This document shows positions 1-10,188 of a stretch of 64,000 nt of DNA, one piece after another. The stretch comes from Balneolaceae bacterium. Lineage in GTDB: Bacteria; Bacteroidota; Rhodothermia; Balneolales; Balneolaceae. Under the pieces are notes generated by a model that was given only the letters and a program-made list of their open reading frames with translations, was not told the origin of the DNA and ran no database searches. A program made the translations under genes and the position numbers. The stretch spans positions 1-64,000 of the forward strand of contig JAEPQH010000009.1 in assembly GCA_017640605.1 (NCBI GenBank). Direction: 5' to 3'. The stretch's first letter is position 1; each line of letters starts with the position of its first letter.

Positions 1-138
1 CGCTTGCGCTACTCCACCCCAGGTCTTCGCCATAACAGTGGTGATCGCTGCCGTTAATGTAGTCTTACCGTGATCTACGTGACCAATGGTGCCCACATTC
101 ACGTGGGGCTTGGTGCGTTGAAAGGACTCTTTTGCCAT
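1..138 (-). CDS. tuf: Elongation factor Tu, N-terminal part (cut by window edge)
   Basis: The 46 visible codons give the EF-Tu N-terminus, including the G1 loop GHVDHGKTT at residues 19-27. EF-Tu is the GTPase that carries aminoacyl-tRNA to the ribosome. The start ATG at 138 lies 30 bp after the fusA stop, with no terminator between them, so tuf is the last visible gene of the rpsL-rpsG-fusA-tuf operon. The rest of the gene lies beyond the left edge of the window. Confidence 0.97.
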   Translation of the reverse strand, partial: MAKESFQRTKPHVNVGTIGHVDHGKTTLTAAITTVMAKTWGGVAQA

Positions 139-168
139 TGTGTACTTAGTTTATCGTTAAAATTCTGA

Positions 169-2310
169 TTAAGCCTGACTCTCGATAATTTCTTGAGCAA
201 GCTTGTCCGGTACTTGAGTGTACTCTTCAAATTCCATTGAGTACACGGCACGACCTTGAGTTAAAGAACGCAGGTCGGTTGAATAACCGAACATTTCACT
301 TAACGGAACATTCGCTTTTACAACAGAACCATTTGGATCTGAATTCATGCTTTGAATAATTCCACGACGTGAATTAAGGTCACCAATAACGTCTCCCATA
401 TATTCTTCAGGAGTTGTAACCTCAACTTTCATAACCGGCTCTAATAATACCGGTTTTGCTTTTTTAGCAGAGTTTCTGAATCCCTGCTTTGCTGCCAGTT
501 CAAAAGATAACTGATCCGAATCCACATCGTGATACGAACCATCAAACAAACGAACACCTACATTTTCTACAGAGTAGCTTGCTTGAATACCATTTTCTAA
601 GGCAGCTTTAAAACCTTTTTCAACCGATGGAATAAATTCACGAGGAATATTACCACCTACAATTTCATTGATGAACATGAAACCTTCATCACGGCTGATT
701 CTGTCTTCTTTACCTTCGTAGTTATCGAAATAACTCATTGGAGCGATTTCAAACTGAATATCAGCAAATTTACCACGACCACCCGTTTGCTTCTTGTACG
801 TTTCGCGGTGAGTAACATTACCAGAGATAGTCTCACGGTAAGATACCTGTGGAGCACCAACATTAGCCTCAACTTTGAACTCACGCTTTAAACGATCAAC
901 AATAATTTCCAAATGAAGCTCACCCATACCGGCAATGGTAGTCTGACCAGTTTCTTCGTCAGTACTAACTTTAAACGTAGGATCCTCTTCAGCTAATTTC
1001 TGAAGACCGGTAGATAGTTTCTCGCTATCAGCTTTGGTCTTAGGCTCTACCGCTAGTTTAATTACCGGCTCAGGGAATGTAATTTGCTCAAGTATTACCG
1101 GATTATCCAAATCACAGAAGGTATCACCAGTATGAACTTCTTTAACACCAACAACGGCAACGATATCACCAGCCTGAGCTGACTCAAGATCTTTTTTATC
1201 GTTGGCATGCATCTCTAGCAATCTACCAACACGCTCTTTTTTTCCGGTTGAACTGTTCATTACATAAGAACCCTTGTCTAATTTACCAGAGTAAATTCGG
1301 GTAAAGGTTAATTTACCTACATAAGGATCAGTCATGATTTTAAATGCAAGCGCTGAAAACGGTGCTGAAGGATCAGCTTCACGAGTAACTTCGTTTTCAG
1401 TTTTCGGATCGATACCTTTTACAGCATCAACATCAAGCGGACTAGGCATGAAGTCTAAAACACGATCAAGCATTGCCTGAACACCTTTATTCTTCAATGC
1501 TGTACCAGCCATTACCGGAGTAATATCTTTTGCGATGGTTGCCTTACGAATAGCAGCGATGATTTCTTCTTCAGAAATCTCTTCTTCCATCAAATATTTT
1601 TCCATTAGAGACTCATCATGATCTGCAATGGCCTCTAACATTTGTACGCGGTAATTGTCAACATCCTCTACCATATCTTCCGGGATATCAACTACATCGT
1701 ACTTAGCACCAAGCGACTCTTCATCCCACACAATAGCTTCCATGGTGATCAAATCAACCACACCCTTGAAGTTTTCTTCTCGGCCGATTGGAATCTGAAT
1801 AGGAATTGGATTAGCGTTTAACTTGTCATTTAATTGCCCAACTACATTGTAAAAATCAGCACCGGTACGGTCCATTTTATTTACAAAAGCCATGCAAGGT
1901 ACTTTGTATTTAGTAGCTTGACGCCACACAGTCTCAGACTGTGGCTGAACAGCACCTACTGAACAAAGAACAAATACCGCACCATCTAATACTCGCAATG
2001 AACGCTCTACTTCTACGGTAAAATCTACGTGACCAGGGGTATCAATTATATTGATTCGGTGATCTTTCCAAATACAATGAGTGGCAGCAGATGTAATTGT
2101 AATTCCACGCTCTTGCTCTTGCTCCATCCAGTCCATAGTCGCGGCGCCATCATGCACCTCACCAATACGGTGGCTACGACCTGTGTAAAATAGAATACGC
2201 TCGGTTACTGTCGTTTTACCGGCATCAATGTGCGCCATAATCCCGATGTTTCGGGTTTTGCGCATCATCGCTAATACTTTTGGATCTGTTGCTGTTTTTA
2301 CGTCAGACAT
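169..2310 (-). CDS. fusA: Elongation factor G
   Basis: This 713-residue translational GTPase drives translocation of tRNA and mRNA on the ribosome, and its length is normal for the family. The G1 loop AHIDAGKTT is at residues 26-34, followed by DTPGHVDF (G3) and NKMD (G4). The long C-terminal half holds the beta-barrel, domain IV and the two alpha/beta domains of canonical EF-G. It sits 18 bp downstream of rpsG and 30 bp upstream of tuf in the classical str order. Mitochondrial-type or second-copy EF-G (fusA2) is less likely because of this context. Confidence 0.98.
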   Translation of the reverse strand: MSDVKTATDPKVLAMMRKTRNIGIMAHIDAGKTTVTERILFYTGRSHRIGEVHDGAATMDWMEQEQERGITITSAATHCIWKDHRINIIDTPGHVDFTVEVERSLRVLDGAVFVLCSVGAVQPQSETVWRQATKYKVPCMAFVNKMDRTGADFYNVVGQLNDKLNANPIPIQIPIGREENFKGVVDLITMEAIVWDEESLGAKYDVVDIPEDMVEDVDNYRVQMLEAIADHDESLMEKYLMEEEISEEEIIAAIRKATIAKDITPVMAGTALKNKGVQAMLDRVLDFMPSPLDVDAVKGIDPKTENEVTREADPSAPFSALAFKIMTDPYVGKLTFTRIYSGKLDKGSYVMNSSTGKKERVGRLLEMHANDKKDLESAQAGDIVAVVGVKEVHTGDTFCDLDNPVILEQITFPEPVIKLAVEPKTKADSEKLSTGLQKLAEEDPTFKVSTDEETGQTTIAGMGELHLEIIVDRLKREFKVEANVGAPQVSYRETISGNVTHRETYKKQTGGRGKFADIQFEIAPMSYFDNYEGKEDRISRDEGFMFINEIVGGNIPREFIPSVEKGFKAALENGIQASYSVENVGVRLFDGSYHDVDSDQLSFELAAKQGFRNSAKKAKPVLLEPVMKVEVTTPEEYMGDVIGDLNSRRGIIQSMNSDPNGSVVKANVPLSEMFGYSTDLRSLTQGRAVYSMEFEEYTQVPDKLAQEIIESQA

Positions 2311-2328
2311 TTCTTAATGAATAGTTTT

Positions 2329-2796
2329 TTAGAATCTAAAATGAGCAAATGCTTTGTTAGCCTCAGCCATACGATGCGTCTCATCCTTTTTACGAACAGC
2401 TCCGCCTTCATTTTTTGAAGCGTCGATTAGCTCCCTGGATAATCGCAATGACATTGACTTGTCGTTTCTTGAACGCGCCGCTTTAATCAACCAACGCATT
2501 CCTAATGCTGTGCCACGCTCTTGACGCACCTCTACAGGCACCTGATAAGTAGCACCACCAACTCGACGAGACTTCACTTCAACTACCGGAGTAGAATTCT
2601 GAAGCGCCGCACGGAATACTTCCAAGCCAGTTTCGCCAGTTCTTTCTTCAATAAGCTCAAATGCCTGATACACAATTTTGCGAGCTACATTCTTCTTACC
2701 ATCTCGCATCAGGTTGTTTACAAAACGAGTGATTAATTTATCCTCAAATATCGGATCTGGTTGTACGTCTCGTTTTTCTGCTTTTCTTCTACGCAT
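2329..2796 (-). CDS. rpsG: 30S ribosomal protein S7
   Basis: The 155-residue protein has the usual S7 length and begins with the basic [10 protein letters not shown]-terminus followed by the helical S7 core. S7 binds the 3' domain of 16S rRNA and nucleates assembly of the 30S head. The gene lies 26 bp after rpsL and 18 bp before fusA on the same strand, so the three are co-transcribed. In E. coli S7 can feed back on its own operon by binding the mRNA; nothing decisive for that is visible here. Confidence 0.98.
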   Translation of the reverse strand: MRRRKAEKRDVQPDPIFEDKLITRFVNNLMRDGKKNVARKIVYQAFELIEERTGETGLEVFRAALQNSTPVVEVKSRRVGGATYQVPVEVRQERGTALGMRWLIKAARSRNDKSMSLRLSRELIDASKNEGGAVRKKDETHRMAEANKAFAHFRF

Positions 2797-2822
2797 ACTC
2801 GATTACTCTTAAATCGTTTGGG

Positions 2823-3197
2823 TTACCCTTTTGGTCGTTTAGTTCCGTACAAGCTACGGCTTTGAGTACGACCCTCTACACCAGCAGTATCCAATGTTCC
2901 GCGGATAATGTGGTATCTCACACCAGGTAAATCCTTTACACGCCCACCGCGGATGAGCACAATACTATGCTCCTGAAGGTTGTGACCTTCACCCGGGATA
3001 TATGCAGTAACTTCAATACCGTTGGTTAAGCGCACACGCGCTACTTTACGAAGTGCCGAGTTCGGCTTTTTAGGTGTAGTTGTATAAACACGAGTACAAA
3101 CCCCACGTTTTTGCGGACAGTTTTGCATTGCCGGCGCAGTGGTTTTACGTACCTTGCTTTTTCTACCTTTTCTAATAAGTTGTTGTATCGTTGGCAC
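2823..3197 (-). CDS. rpsL: 30S ribosomal protein S12
   Basis: The 124-residue protein starts at the invariant MPTIQQL and carries the decoding-site segments [13 protein letters not shown] and [12 protein letters not shown], where streptomycin-resistance substitutions arise in other bacteria. Lysine is present at the classical streptomycin-sensitive position in PKKPNS. The start codon is GTG, fixed by the conserved N-terminus. It is the first gene of the str operon, with a Bacteroidetes-type promoter about 42 bp upstream. Confidence 0.98.
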   Translation of the reverse strand: MPTIQQLIRKGRKSKVRKTTAPAMQNCPQKRGVCTRVYTTTPKKPNSALRKVARVRLTNGIEVTAYIPGEGHNLQEHSIVLIRGGRVKDLPGVRYHIIRGTLDTAGVEGRTQSRSLYGTKRPKG

Positions 3198-3238
3198 AGT
3201 TCAAATTGTTTGGTTATTGCCATCAAATCGAGAGCTTG

Positions 3239-3271
3239 CAAATATAGGGATATTCACAGTCTTTTATCAAA
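3239..3271 (-). promoter_or_regulatory. Promoter of the rpsL-rpsG-fusA-tuf operon
   Basis: On the minus strand the -7 element TATATTTG (3246-3239) matches the Bacteroidetes consensus TAnnTTTG. A TTTG -33 element (3271-3268) lies 21 nt upstream of it. The predicted transcript would start near 3233, leaving an untranslated leader of about 36 nt before the rpsL GTG. Confidence 0.6.
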
Positions 3272-3382
3272 ATAAATATTCACAATTATTCTGAAAATGT
3301 GATACTCTTTGCCAATGCACTAACAAAGGCCGTTTAATTGCAAATTTATCACTGAAGAATTAGTATAATGTAATATATCAGT

Positions 3383-5458
3383 ATGTCAAATGTTTTGGTT
3401 AAACTACCGTTATTAAGCTCCAAAAGGCTCGAAGCATTGCAAAGTGCTTCTATTTATACCGCGGATGACCTCCTCCATTTTTTTCCACGCCGATATCTGG
3501 ACCGTTCTAATGTACAACGTATTCAACATTTAGCCGGTTCGGGCGAAGAGGTCACTGTTTCGGGTCATGTTGTTTCGATTGATGAAGTGGGTTTTGGTAA
3601 AAAGAAACGGCTGGAAGTATCGCTAAGCGATGGCACCGGTATTTTAAAAGGTGTATGGTTCAAAGGAGCTTCTTATTTAAAAAAGCAGTTCAAAAAAGGA
3701 GCCGTTTTAGCATTCTTTGGCCAGGCCAAACGATACGGTAAAACAATTTCGATGGCACACCCTGAAATCAGCTCCATTTCCGATGATGGTGATTTAGAGG
3801 CCTTTTCGAAAATTATACCTATTTATCCGGCGAATAAAGAGTTCAGTAAAGCACGAATTACCTCATCTTTATTACAAAAGTGGATCATGCAGATTCTGAA
3901 TCAAAAAAATGTTACTGAGTTTCTTCCTTTACAAATACTAAAGAACAACCAATTTCCGGAAAAAGCGCAGGCACTTCGAAATATTCATAATCCAAATTCA
4001 CATCAAGAGCATAAAATTGCATTGGAGCGGTTCAAATTTGAAGAATTATTCTTGTTCGAACTTAGTATGTGTAAAATTAAACACGAGGTATCTGCCCGAG
4101 AGTCCGGACACATATTCGGCAACCTGAAACCGAATACATCTACTTATTTTAATAAGCTTCTACCTTTTGAATTAACCGATGGCCAAAAACAAGCTCTTTC
4201 TGACATTAAGCGCGATGTGCGTTCCGGCAAGCAAATGAATCGACTACTTCAAGGAGATGTTGGTGCCGGTAAAACCATTGTTGCAATCGGTGCTATGTTA
4301 ATGGCCGTTGATAATGGTTTTCAAGCCGCTTTTGCTGCGCCTACCGAAATTTTAGCTGAGCAGCATTATCATACATTAAGCCAACATCTAGCTGGATTAG
4401 ACATTAACATTCGATTATTAGTAGGTGGGCAAAAAACAGCTTTGCGCCGAGATATTCTGACCGATATTGAAGGTGGTGGTTGCCACATCGTTGTAGGTAC
4501 TCATGCCTTATTTCAGGAATCTGTAACGTTCAATAATCTTGGATTAGCCATTATAGATGAACAACATCGATTTGGAGTTCAACAACGCGCCGATTTACTC
4601 AATAAAGGGAACCATCCACATCTTTTAGTGATGAGCGCAACCCCAATTCCTCGTTCTCTCGCCATGACTGTTTACGCTGATTTAGACGTTTCAATAATTG
4701 CAGGTTTACCAAAAGGCAGAAAACCGGTGGAAACAGCGATTCGATCTGATAAAAAACGAGAAGATATTTATCGCTTTGTAGATCAGGAATTGGCTGATGG
4801 TGGGCAGGTTTATATTATTTATCCCCTAATTGAAGAATCTGAAGCTTTGGACTTGAAGGATGCCACAGCGGGATTCGAAAAAGTAAAAGCGCGATTTCCC
4901 GATTATAATGTTGGCTTATTGCATGGAAGGATGGATTCTGTAATTAAGGAGGAAACCATGCAAGCCTTTAAAGAAAATCAAATTCAGATACTGGTAAGCA
5001 CCACAGTAATTGAAGTTGGAGTTGACGTGCCAAATGCTTCTATAATGATCATTGAACATGCCGAGCGATTCGGTCTTTCGCAACTTCATCAGTTGAGAGG
5101 AAGAATTGGTCGCGGAACCAGACAAAGTTATTGTATACTAATTCCAGACGTTAAAGTAAGCAGATCAGGCAGTTATCGCCTTAAAACTATGGAAGAAACC
5201 AGCGATGGATTCAGAATTGCTGAAGCTGATTTGAAACTACGCGGACCCGGTGATTTCCTTGGGACTAAACAAAGCGGGTTACCAGACTTTAAAGTTGCTG
5301 ATATTGTTGAAGATCAATTACTGCTGATGAATGCCAAAAAAGTGGCGCAAGAAATCATTCATGAAGATCCGGAATTAAATAAACCTGAAAATTCTGATTT
5401 GAAAATCGTTTTTCTTCCGTACTTTAATGAACGACAAAGGTTTTATGGGTTGGCTTAA
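3383..5458 (+). CDS. recG: ATP-dependent DNA helicase RecG
   Basis: RecG remodels stalled replication forks and branch-migrates Holliday junctions. The 691-residue protein has an N-terminal wedge/OB domain (about residues 55-150), a helicase core with Walker A GDVGAGKT near residue 291 and a DEQH box near residue 391, the motif LVMSATPIPR, and the C-terminal RecG segment with QLRGRIGRG. Length is typical. It is transcribed divergently from rpsL and appears monocistronic; the next gene begins 133 bp later. The N-terminal start is supported by the presence of the early helical SSKRLEAL region. Confidence 0.97.
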   Translation: MSNVLVKLPLLSSKRLEALQSASIYTADDLLHFFPRRYLDRSNVQRIQHLAGSGEEVTVSGHVVSIDEVGFGKKKRLEVSLSDGTGILKGVWFKGASYLKKQFKKGAVLAFFGQAKRYGKTISMAHPEISSISDDGDLEAFSKIIPIYPANKEFSKARITSSLLQKWIMQILNQKNVTEFLPLQILKNNQFPEKAQALRNIHNPNSHQEHKIALERFKFEELFLFELSMCKIKHEVSARESGHIFGNLKPNTSTYFNKLLPFELTDGQKQALSDIKRDVRSGKQMNRLLQGDVGAGKTIVAIGAMLMAVDNGFQAAFAAPTEILAEQHYHTLSQHLAGLDINIRLLVGGQKTALRRDILTDIEGGGCHIVVGTHALFQESVTFNNLGLAIIDEQHRFGVQQRADLLNKGNHPHLLVMSATPIPRSLAMTVYADLDVSIIAGLPKGRKPVETAIRSDKKREDIYRFVDQELADGGQVYIIYPLIEESEALDLKDATAGFEKVKARFPDYNVGLLHGRMDSVIKEETMQAFKENQIQILVSTTVIEVGVDVPNASIMIIEHAERFGLSQLHQLRGRIGRGTRQSYCILIPDVKVSRSGSYRLKTMEETSDGFRIAEADLKLRGPGDFLGTKQSGLPDFKVADIVEDQLLLMNAKKVAQEIIHEDPELNKPENSDLKIVFLPYFNERQRFYGLA

Positions 5459-5591
5459 CATCACTCAATAATTAAATACTTGGTTTTACAGAGGGTATTT
5501 TTTCTCGACAATATCACTACACCTTATACACTCTGTAACTTATATTTCTGATTTTGGGGTTGTTTAAATAATAAAATAATTGGTTTAAGGC

Positions 5592-5822
5592 GTGGCAAAG
5601 GTATCTGAGGATAAGAGACGGTGTTTTAACTGTAATTCGGCGGAGAATGAAACTCGAATTATAGGAGGTTATATCGTAGAGCTTTCTGAAATTGAATATA
5701 AAGGCACCACTAGATTGGCATGCCAGGGTTGTAAGCGAAAAATAACTACCGAACAGAAATATAAAAAAGAAGATAAGATGAAAGGGTTTCTGTCCTTTTT
5801 AGGGTTTAAAAACAACCGCTAG
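5592..5822 (+). CDS. Small zinc-ribbon-like protein
   Basis: I do not recognise the family of this 76-residue protein. It has two CxxC pairs (C11/C14 and C44/C47) separated by 29 residues, as in a zinc ribbon or small rubredoxin-like knuckle, followed by a lysine-rich linker and a short hydrophobic tail FLSFLGF. The start is GTG, preceded by a TAAGG stretch that may act as a weak ribosome-binding site. It stands alone between recG and the typA terminator. The same cysteine spacing occurs in the 95-residue protein at 45063-45350. DNA, RNA or protein binding are all possible. Confidence 0.6.
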   Translation: MAKVSEDKRRCFNCNSAENETRIIGGYIVELSEIEYKGTTRLACQGCKRKITTEQKYKKEDKMKGFLSFLGFKNNR

Positions 5823-5848
5823 TTCAGTTCTACTACATTTGAAAAAGA

Positions 5849-5876
5849 AAAAGCCAAGAGGGTAATCTCGGCTTTT
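5849..5876 (-). terminator. Intrinsic terminator of typA (partly bidirectional)
   Basis: AAAAGCC pairs with GGCTTTT and an inner GAG pairs with CTC, with two extra bases on one side. On the minus strand the hairpin is followed by a T-rich run (CTTTTTCTTTTTC), so it suits the end of typA. It may also serve the small gene at 5592. Confidence 0.65.
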
Positions 5877-5884
5877 AGATTCAA

Positions 5885-7705
5885 TTAAGCGTTTACTTTT
5901 TTCTTTTCTTCCCGTTTACGTTCATTATGGTCTAAGAACTTCTTTCGAATTCGAAGACTCTGTGGAGTTACTTCCAACAATTCATCGTTAGCTATAAACT
6001 CGATACATTCCTCAAGACTCATTTTCTTTGCCTGTGATATTTTGATACCATCAGCCGTTTGAGTAGCTCGGTGGTTTGTAAGGTTTTTCTTCTTTGCCAC
6101 ATTAACAATCATATCGTCTGTGCGGTTATTTAATCCTACAACCATCCCCATATATACAGGATCACCCGGCTCAACAAAGAATTGTCCGCGATCCTGAATT
6201 CCTTCTAAGGCATAGCCGGTCACATCACCTTTTTCTAGGGCAATGAGTGCTCCGCGATTTCTGCCCGGAATTTCACCAGCAAAGGGCTCATAACCATCAA
6301 ACTGCTGGTGCATAATCCCTGTACCACGGGTTTCGGTAAGCATTTCGCCACGGAAACCAATCAATCCACGGGAAGGCACTCTGAATTCGATTCTGTTATT
6401 CTCACCTTCTTGGCTCATGCCCTGCATAATACCTTTTCGCTTCTGTAAATTATCAATCACTTTATTGCTGTAATCGGTGTGTACATCTACAATTACTTCC
6501 TCAACCGGCTCTTGAAGTACTCCATCGATTTCCTGCATTAATACCTCAGGACGTGAAACGGCAAATTCAAAGCCTTCTCGGCGCATTGTTTCAATCAAAA
6601 TAGCCATCTGCAATTCACCGCGACCCGATACTTTAAATACATCCGGGCTGTCGGTTTGCTCAACTTTCATGGCAACATTGGTACGAACCTCTCGCATCAA
6701 ACGATCTTTAATCATGTTTGAAGTCACATACTTCCCTTCTAACCCGGCAAATGGTGAGTTATTCACCCGGAAATACATGGCAATAGTCGGTTTATCAAGA
6801 TCCACGTACTCCAATGGAGTCATGTCGGAAACAGCGGTTAAAGTATCTCCGATATTTACTGAATCGTAGCCTGCAATAGCCACAATATCACCGGCAATAG
6901 CTTCTTCAACCGGCTCTCTGTTTAATCCATTAAAGGTAAACAGCTTGGTGGCTCTACCTTTCATTTTGTTTGATCCATCGCCACCAATTAAGGCCACTTC
7001 CTGATTCAATTTAACTGAACCTTGCTCTATACGTCCAACCGCAATTCGGCCCACATAATCATTCCAATCAATTGAACTCACCAACATTTTGAATTCTTCT
7101 TCGATGGGTTGATGAGGCGCCGGAACGTGTTCTACAATTTTGTCCATTAACGGAGCAAGGCTCTCACCTTCATCTTCAAGATGTTCTTTAGCGATACCAT
7201 CTCGAGCAATTGCATAGAGCACTGGGAAATCAAGCTGATCGTTGGTAGCATCCAACATCACAAATAGGTCGAAAATCTCGTCCAAAACAGCATCAGGGCG
7301 TGCATCTCCACGGTCGATTTTATTAATCACTACAATTGGCTTATAGCCTAGCGACAATGATTTGCGGAGTACGAATTTTGTTTGTGGTAACGGTCCTTCT
7401 GCAGCATCTACAAGCAGAATAACCCCATTTACCATTTTTAGGATACGCTCCACTTCGCCACCAAAATCGGCGTGACCCGGAGTATCCACGATGTTAACTT
7501 TAGTTCCATTCCAATGGATGGCAGTATTTTTTGAACTGATTGTAATTCCGCGTTCTTTTTCCAGATCGCCGGAATCCATTACCCGCTCCTCTACCTCCTG
7601 ATTTTCCCTAAAGGTTCCACTTTGTTTTAGAATTTGATCTACCAGCGTAGTTTTTCCATGATCTACGTGGGCGATAATTGCAATATTTCTTAGCTCTTGA
7701 TGCAT
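5885..7705 (-). CDS. typA: Ribosome-associated translational GTPase TypA/BipA
   Basis: This 606-residue GTPase is related to EF-G and binds the ribosome; in other bacteria it assists 50S assembly at low temperature and stress responses. G1 AHVDHGKTT is at residues 12-20, with DTPGHADFGGEVER (G3) and NKIDR (G4). The C-terminal part contains the TypA-specific segment FRVPSRGLIGFRGE and the loop FDGYEPFAGEIPGR, which separate it from EF-G and LepA. It is monocistronic, ending at the hairpin 5849-5876; a possible AT-rich promoter lies between 7706 and 7760. Confidence 0.97.
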   Translation of the reverse strand: MHQELRNIAIIAHVDHGKTTLVDQILKQSGTFRENQEVEERVMDSGDLEKERGITISSKNTAIHWNGTKVNIVDTPGHADFGGEVERILKMVNGVILLVDAAEGPLPQTKFVLRKSLSLGYKPIVVINKIDRGDARPDAVLDEIFDLFVMLDATNDQLDFPVLYAIARDGIAKEHLEDEGESLAPLMDKIVEHVPAPHQPIEEEFKMLVSSIDWNDYVGRIAVGRIEQGSVKLNQEVALIGGDGSNKMKGRATKLFTFNGLNREPVEEAIAGDIVAIAGYDSVNIGDTLTAVSDMTPLEYVDLDKPTIAMYFRVNNSPFAGLEGKYVTSNMIKDRLMREVRTNVAMKVEQTDSPDVFKVSGRGELQMAILIETMRREGFEFAVSRPEVLMQEIDGVLQEPVEEVIVDVHTDYSNKVIDNLQKRKGIMQGMSQEGENNRIEFRVPSRGLIGFRGEMLTETRGTGIMHQQFDGYEPFAGEIPGRNRGALIALEKGDVTGYALEGIQDRGQFFVEPGDPVYMGMVVGLNNRTDDMIVNVAKKKNLTNHRATQTADGIKISQAKKMSLEECIEFIANDELLEVTPQSLRIRKKFLDHNERKREEKKKVNA

Positions 7706-7820
7706 GACTGGTTTTAATGAAAATTTATGCAGCCTTAAATATACAGCTTATTTAAATAAACTATGATTATTAAAAACTTAAAATTTCGACTGTATGCTTA
7801 TTGGGTGAGTGAGTTGAGAA

Positions 7821-8696
7821 TCAGGAGTTTATTATTTCTGCATTTTCACTAGGGATAATTTCTCCATCAACTACTCGCGAATAAAACGCCGTAAATTGAG
7901 CCCCAAACAATACAATCATAGAGGAAAAGAAAATCCAAACCAAAAGAATTACCAGAGAGCCTGCTGCTCCATAAACATTTCCCAGTGAGCTATTACCCAG
8001 ATAAAATCCAATCAAAAACTTACCTAAAACAAATAACAGAGTTGTAAATACTGCTCCACCCAATATGTTACTCCATTTGGTTTTTACATCCGGAATCACC
8101 TTGAATAAGCAGGTAAAAACGAAGGTTGTTAATACAAACGATGCCAATAGATTTACTAACGTAACCAACGAAAAGTGTTGGATTTCCAATTGGCTTAGAA
8201 TAAACTGATCGAAAATATTAATCATTGCTTCTACTAATAGGGAAACAAGCATCAAAAAACCTATGCTTCCTGCCATTGCCAGCGAAAGTGCCCGATTTTT
8301 GAAAAACATCCACACATTTTTATCCGGTTTTGCCCTCACTCCCCATACTTTATTAATCCCATCCTGAAGCGACACAAACACTGTGGTTGCGCTAATTAAA
8401 AGCATCACAAACCCAAACACTCTTGCCCAGTTCGAATAGATACTTTCATTCGCGTTTTCCAGCACTCTATCAATAACTTTTGCGCTTTCTTCTCCAAATA
8501 AAAGCTGAAATTGTTGAATCAGACTGCGACGAACTATATCATCTTCATAAAGCACCCCTGCAATAGATGTTGTTATTATTAACACTGCAGGAAGAGAAAA
8601 TATCACATAGAAAGCGATGGAAGAGCTAAAGTTCATTGCTTCCTTTAGCTTGAACTCAGTTATTGTTGATAAAAATGCTTGTTTGTAGTGATTCAA
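7821..8696 (-). CDS. YihY/BrkB-family inner-membrane protein
   Basis: The 291-residue protein has about six hydrophobic segments and family hallmarks: an early FYVIFSLPAVLIITTSIAG helix, the middle DGINKVWGVRAK motif and a C-terminal GAAGSLVILLVWIFFSSMIVLFGAQFTAFY block. This family was once misnamed ribonuclease BN; its molecular function is not established. It is transcribed divergently from yjbQ with an 85-bp gap and is not obviously in an operon. Confidence 0.85.
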   Translation of the reverse strand: MNHYKQAFLSTITEFKLKEAMNFSSSIAFYVIFSLPAVLIITTSIAGVLYEDDIVRRSLIQQFQLLFGEESAKVIDRVLENANESIYSNWARVFGFVMLLISATTVFVSLQDGINKVWGVRAKPDKNVWMFFKNRALSLAMAGSIGFLMLVSLLVEAMINIFDQFILSQLEIQHFSLVTLVNLLASFVLTTFVFTCLFKVIPDVKTKWSNILGGAVFTTLLFVLGKFLIGFYLGNSSLGNVYGAAGSLVILLVWIFFSSMIVLFGAQFTAFYSRVVDGEIIPSENAEIINS

Positions 8697-8781
8697 TGTT
8701 TTAGATCAGTGTTTTCGGTTTTAACAAATAATTGGCAACGATAGTTTATACACTTTCAACCAGTAAATATCAGTTTTAACT

Positions 8782-9204
8782 ATGTCTATCATTCAAAAAG
8801 AACTCATTTTGTCACGTAAATCACGAGGATTTCATTTAATTACGGAAGAAGTTCTTGATCAACTACCCGAAATTGAATCGATTAAAACCGGGCTTGCCCA
8901 TATTTTTATACAGCACACCAGTGCTTCTTTAACCATTAATGAAAATGCCGACCCTACTGTGAGACATGACTTTGAAACCTTCTTTACGAGAACTGTTCCC
9001 GAAGATACTAGTCTGTATAAACATGTGTTTGAGGGACCAGATGATATGACATCTCACATTAAAAGTTCGTTACTTGGATCTTCTGTTTCTATTCCCATTA
9101 CCGGTGGACGCTTTAATCTCGGTACTTGGCAAGGAATTTATCTTTGTGAACACCGAAATTCCGGCGGCCCCAGAAAACTGGTCATTACTTTAATAGGTGA
9201 ATGA
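8782..9204 (+). CDS. yjbQ: YjbQ-family protein (UPF0047)
   Basis: The 140-residue length and conserved blocks identify the family: [24 protein letters not shown] with histidine and polar residues lining the presumed active site, the middle [15 protein letters not shown] and the C-terminal [13 protein letters not shown]. Members form trimers and some have been reported to have weak thiamine-phosphate synthase activity, but the physiological role is unclear. The stop codon TGA overlaps the likely ribosome-binding region of the following alkylation-repair gene, so the two are translationally coupled. Confidence 0.85.
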   Translation: MSIIQKELILSRKSRGFHLITEEVLDQLPEIESIKTGLAHIFIQHTSASLTINENADPTVRHDFETFFTRTVPEDTSLYKHVFEGPDDMTSHIKSSLLGSSVSIPITGGRFNLGTWQGIYLCEHRNSGGPRKLVITLIGE

Positions 9205-9205
9205 T

Positions 9206-9985
9206 ATGACATATAAACCGTTAAAGTTATGGTTTGATGAAGACCTTGCCTCGTTGCTTGCAGATAAGATTCTGAAAATACGACCTGATTTTAATCGCGA
9301 AGAGTTTATTGACATCGTTGGTAGCCGAATCCCAAAACTTGAGCTAAATGACAGAGTTGAAGTACTTGCTGATGGGTTGTATGAACTTTTAGAAAGTGAT
9401 TTTAGCTCTTCAATACCTACGCTTTTGGGAATTCTTGGTCCTGAAAACAGCGAGGAAACCGGAATGTTCACGAACTTTTACTGGGTAATGCCAATTGCTA
9501 AATTCGTAGAGAAATATGGATTAGAGCACCCAGAATTATCCTACCAAGCTATTGAGGAAATAACCAAAAGAAATACCGGTGAGTATGCAATTCGTCCATT
9601 TTTGGTCAAATATCCAGCAAAAACGATTGCAAAAATGATGAATTGGTCTACTTCTGAAAATTTGCACGTTCGGCGCTTGGCAAGTGAAGGTGGCCGCCCC
9701 AGATTACCTTGGGCCAAAAAACTTGATCCATTTATCGAAGACCCGAGTCCACTACTGCCGATTCTCGAAAACTTAAATGCCGATCCTTCTAAATATGTTC
9801 AAAAATCGGTGGCCAATTGTTTGAATGATATTCTTAAAGACAATCAAGAAGTTGCCCGTAATGAAATAGAGAAATGGCTACCCACTGATGAGCCGTCAAC
9901 AAAGTGGATCATCAAGCATGCTCTTAGAAATGAGTTAAAGAAGGATGAGCAATGGGCAAAAGAAATCATAGCTTCATTTAAATAA
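9206..9985 (+). CDS. AlkC-type DNA alkylation repair protein (HEAT-repeat)
   Basis: This all-helical protein of about 259 residues belongs to the AlkC/AlkD superfamily of alkylpurine DNA glycosylases, judged by the segment HVRRLASEGGRPRLPWA in the middle and a C-terminal HEAT-like array ending with NCLNDILKD and WIIKHALR. AlkC removes 3-methylated bases from DNA. I prefer the ATG at 9206, which has AGGTGA five bases upstream; a GTG three codons earlier (9197) overlaps the yjbQ stop. Co-expression with yjbQ is indicated by this arrangement. Confidence 0.75.
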   Translation: MTYKPLKLWFDEDLASLLADKILKIRPDFNREEFIDIVGSRIPKLELNDRVEVLADGLYELLESDFSSSIPTLLGILGPENSEETGMFTNFYWVMPIAKFVEKYGLEHPELSYQAIEEITKRNTGEYAIRPFLVKYPAKTIAKMMNWSTSENLHVRRLASEGGRPRLPWAKKLDPFIEDPSPLLPILENLNADPSKYVQKSVANCLNDILKDNQEVARNEIEKWLPTDEPSTKWIIKHALRNELKKDEQWAKEIIASFK

Positions 9986-9987
9986 AA

Positions 9988-10015
9988 AAGGCTCTTCAAA
10001 TTAATGAAGAGCCTT
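9988..10015 (-). terminator. Terminator of tRNA-Ser (and possibly of the AlkC gene)
   Basis: AAGGCTCTTCA and TGAAGAGCCTT form a perfect 11-bp stem with a 6-nt loop. On the minus strand it is followed by TTTTTTATTT, which makes it a strong terminator for the tRNA gene. In the plus direction the T-run is absent, so termination of the AlkC gene would be weaker. Confidence 0.85.
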
Positions 10016-10034
10016 CACTTTACATCGGCTTTCG

Positions 10035-10123
10035 CGGAGAGGGAGGGATTCGAACCCTCGTTACCTGTTTCCAGATAAACTCCCTTAGCAGGGGAGCGCT
10101 TTCAGCCACTCAGCCACCTCTCC
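10035..10123 (-). tRNA. tRNA-Ser (GCU)
   Basis: This 89-nt class II tRNA has acceptor arms GGAGAGG/CCTCTCC, an anticodon stem CTCCC/GGGAG around the loop CTGCTAA, a long variable arm, and a T arm GAGGG/CCCTC with TTCGAAT. The anticodon GCT (10087-10089) reads AGC/AGU codons. The discriminator is G and CCA is not encoded. A promoter lies directly upstream and a strong terminator downstream. Confidence 0.97.
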
Positions 10124-10134
10124 TAAAAGGGAGC

Positions 10135-10166
10135 CAAATATACGGCACTGCACATGCCTAATCAAC
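10135..10166 (-). promoter_or_regulatory. Promoter of tRNA-Ser
   Basis: On the minus strand TATATTTG (10142-10135) fits TAnnTTTG, with GTTG (10166-10163) as a -33 element 20 nt further upstream. The start would be a few bases before the tRNA 5' end at 10123. Confidence 0.55.
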
Positions 10167-10188
10167 GCCCTTTCGTAATAAATAAGAA

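Noticed and set aside
9197-9205. GTG start for the AlkC-type gene
   Set aside because: The ATG at 9206 has AGGTGA at a better distance; the GTG lies inside the end of yjbQ.
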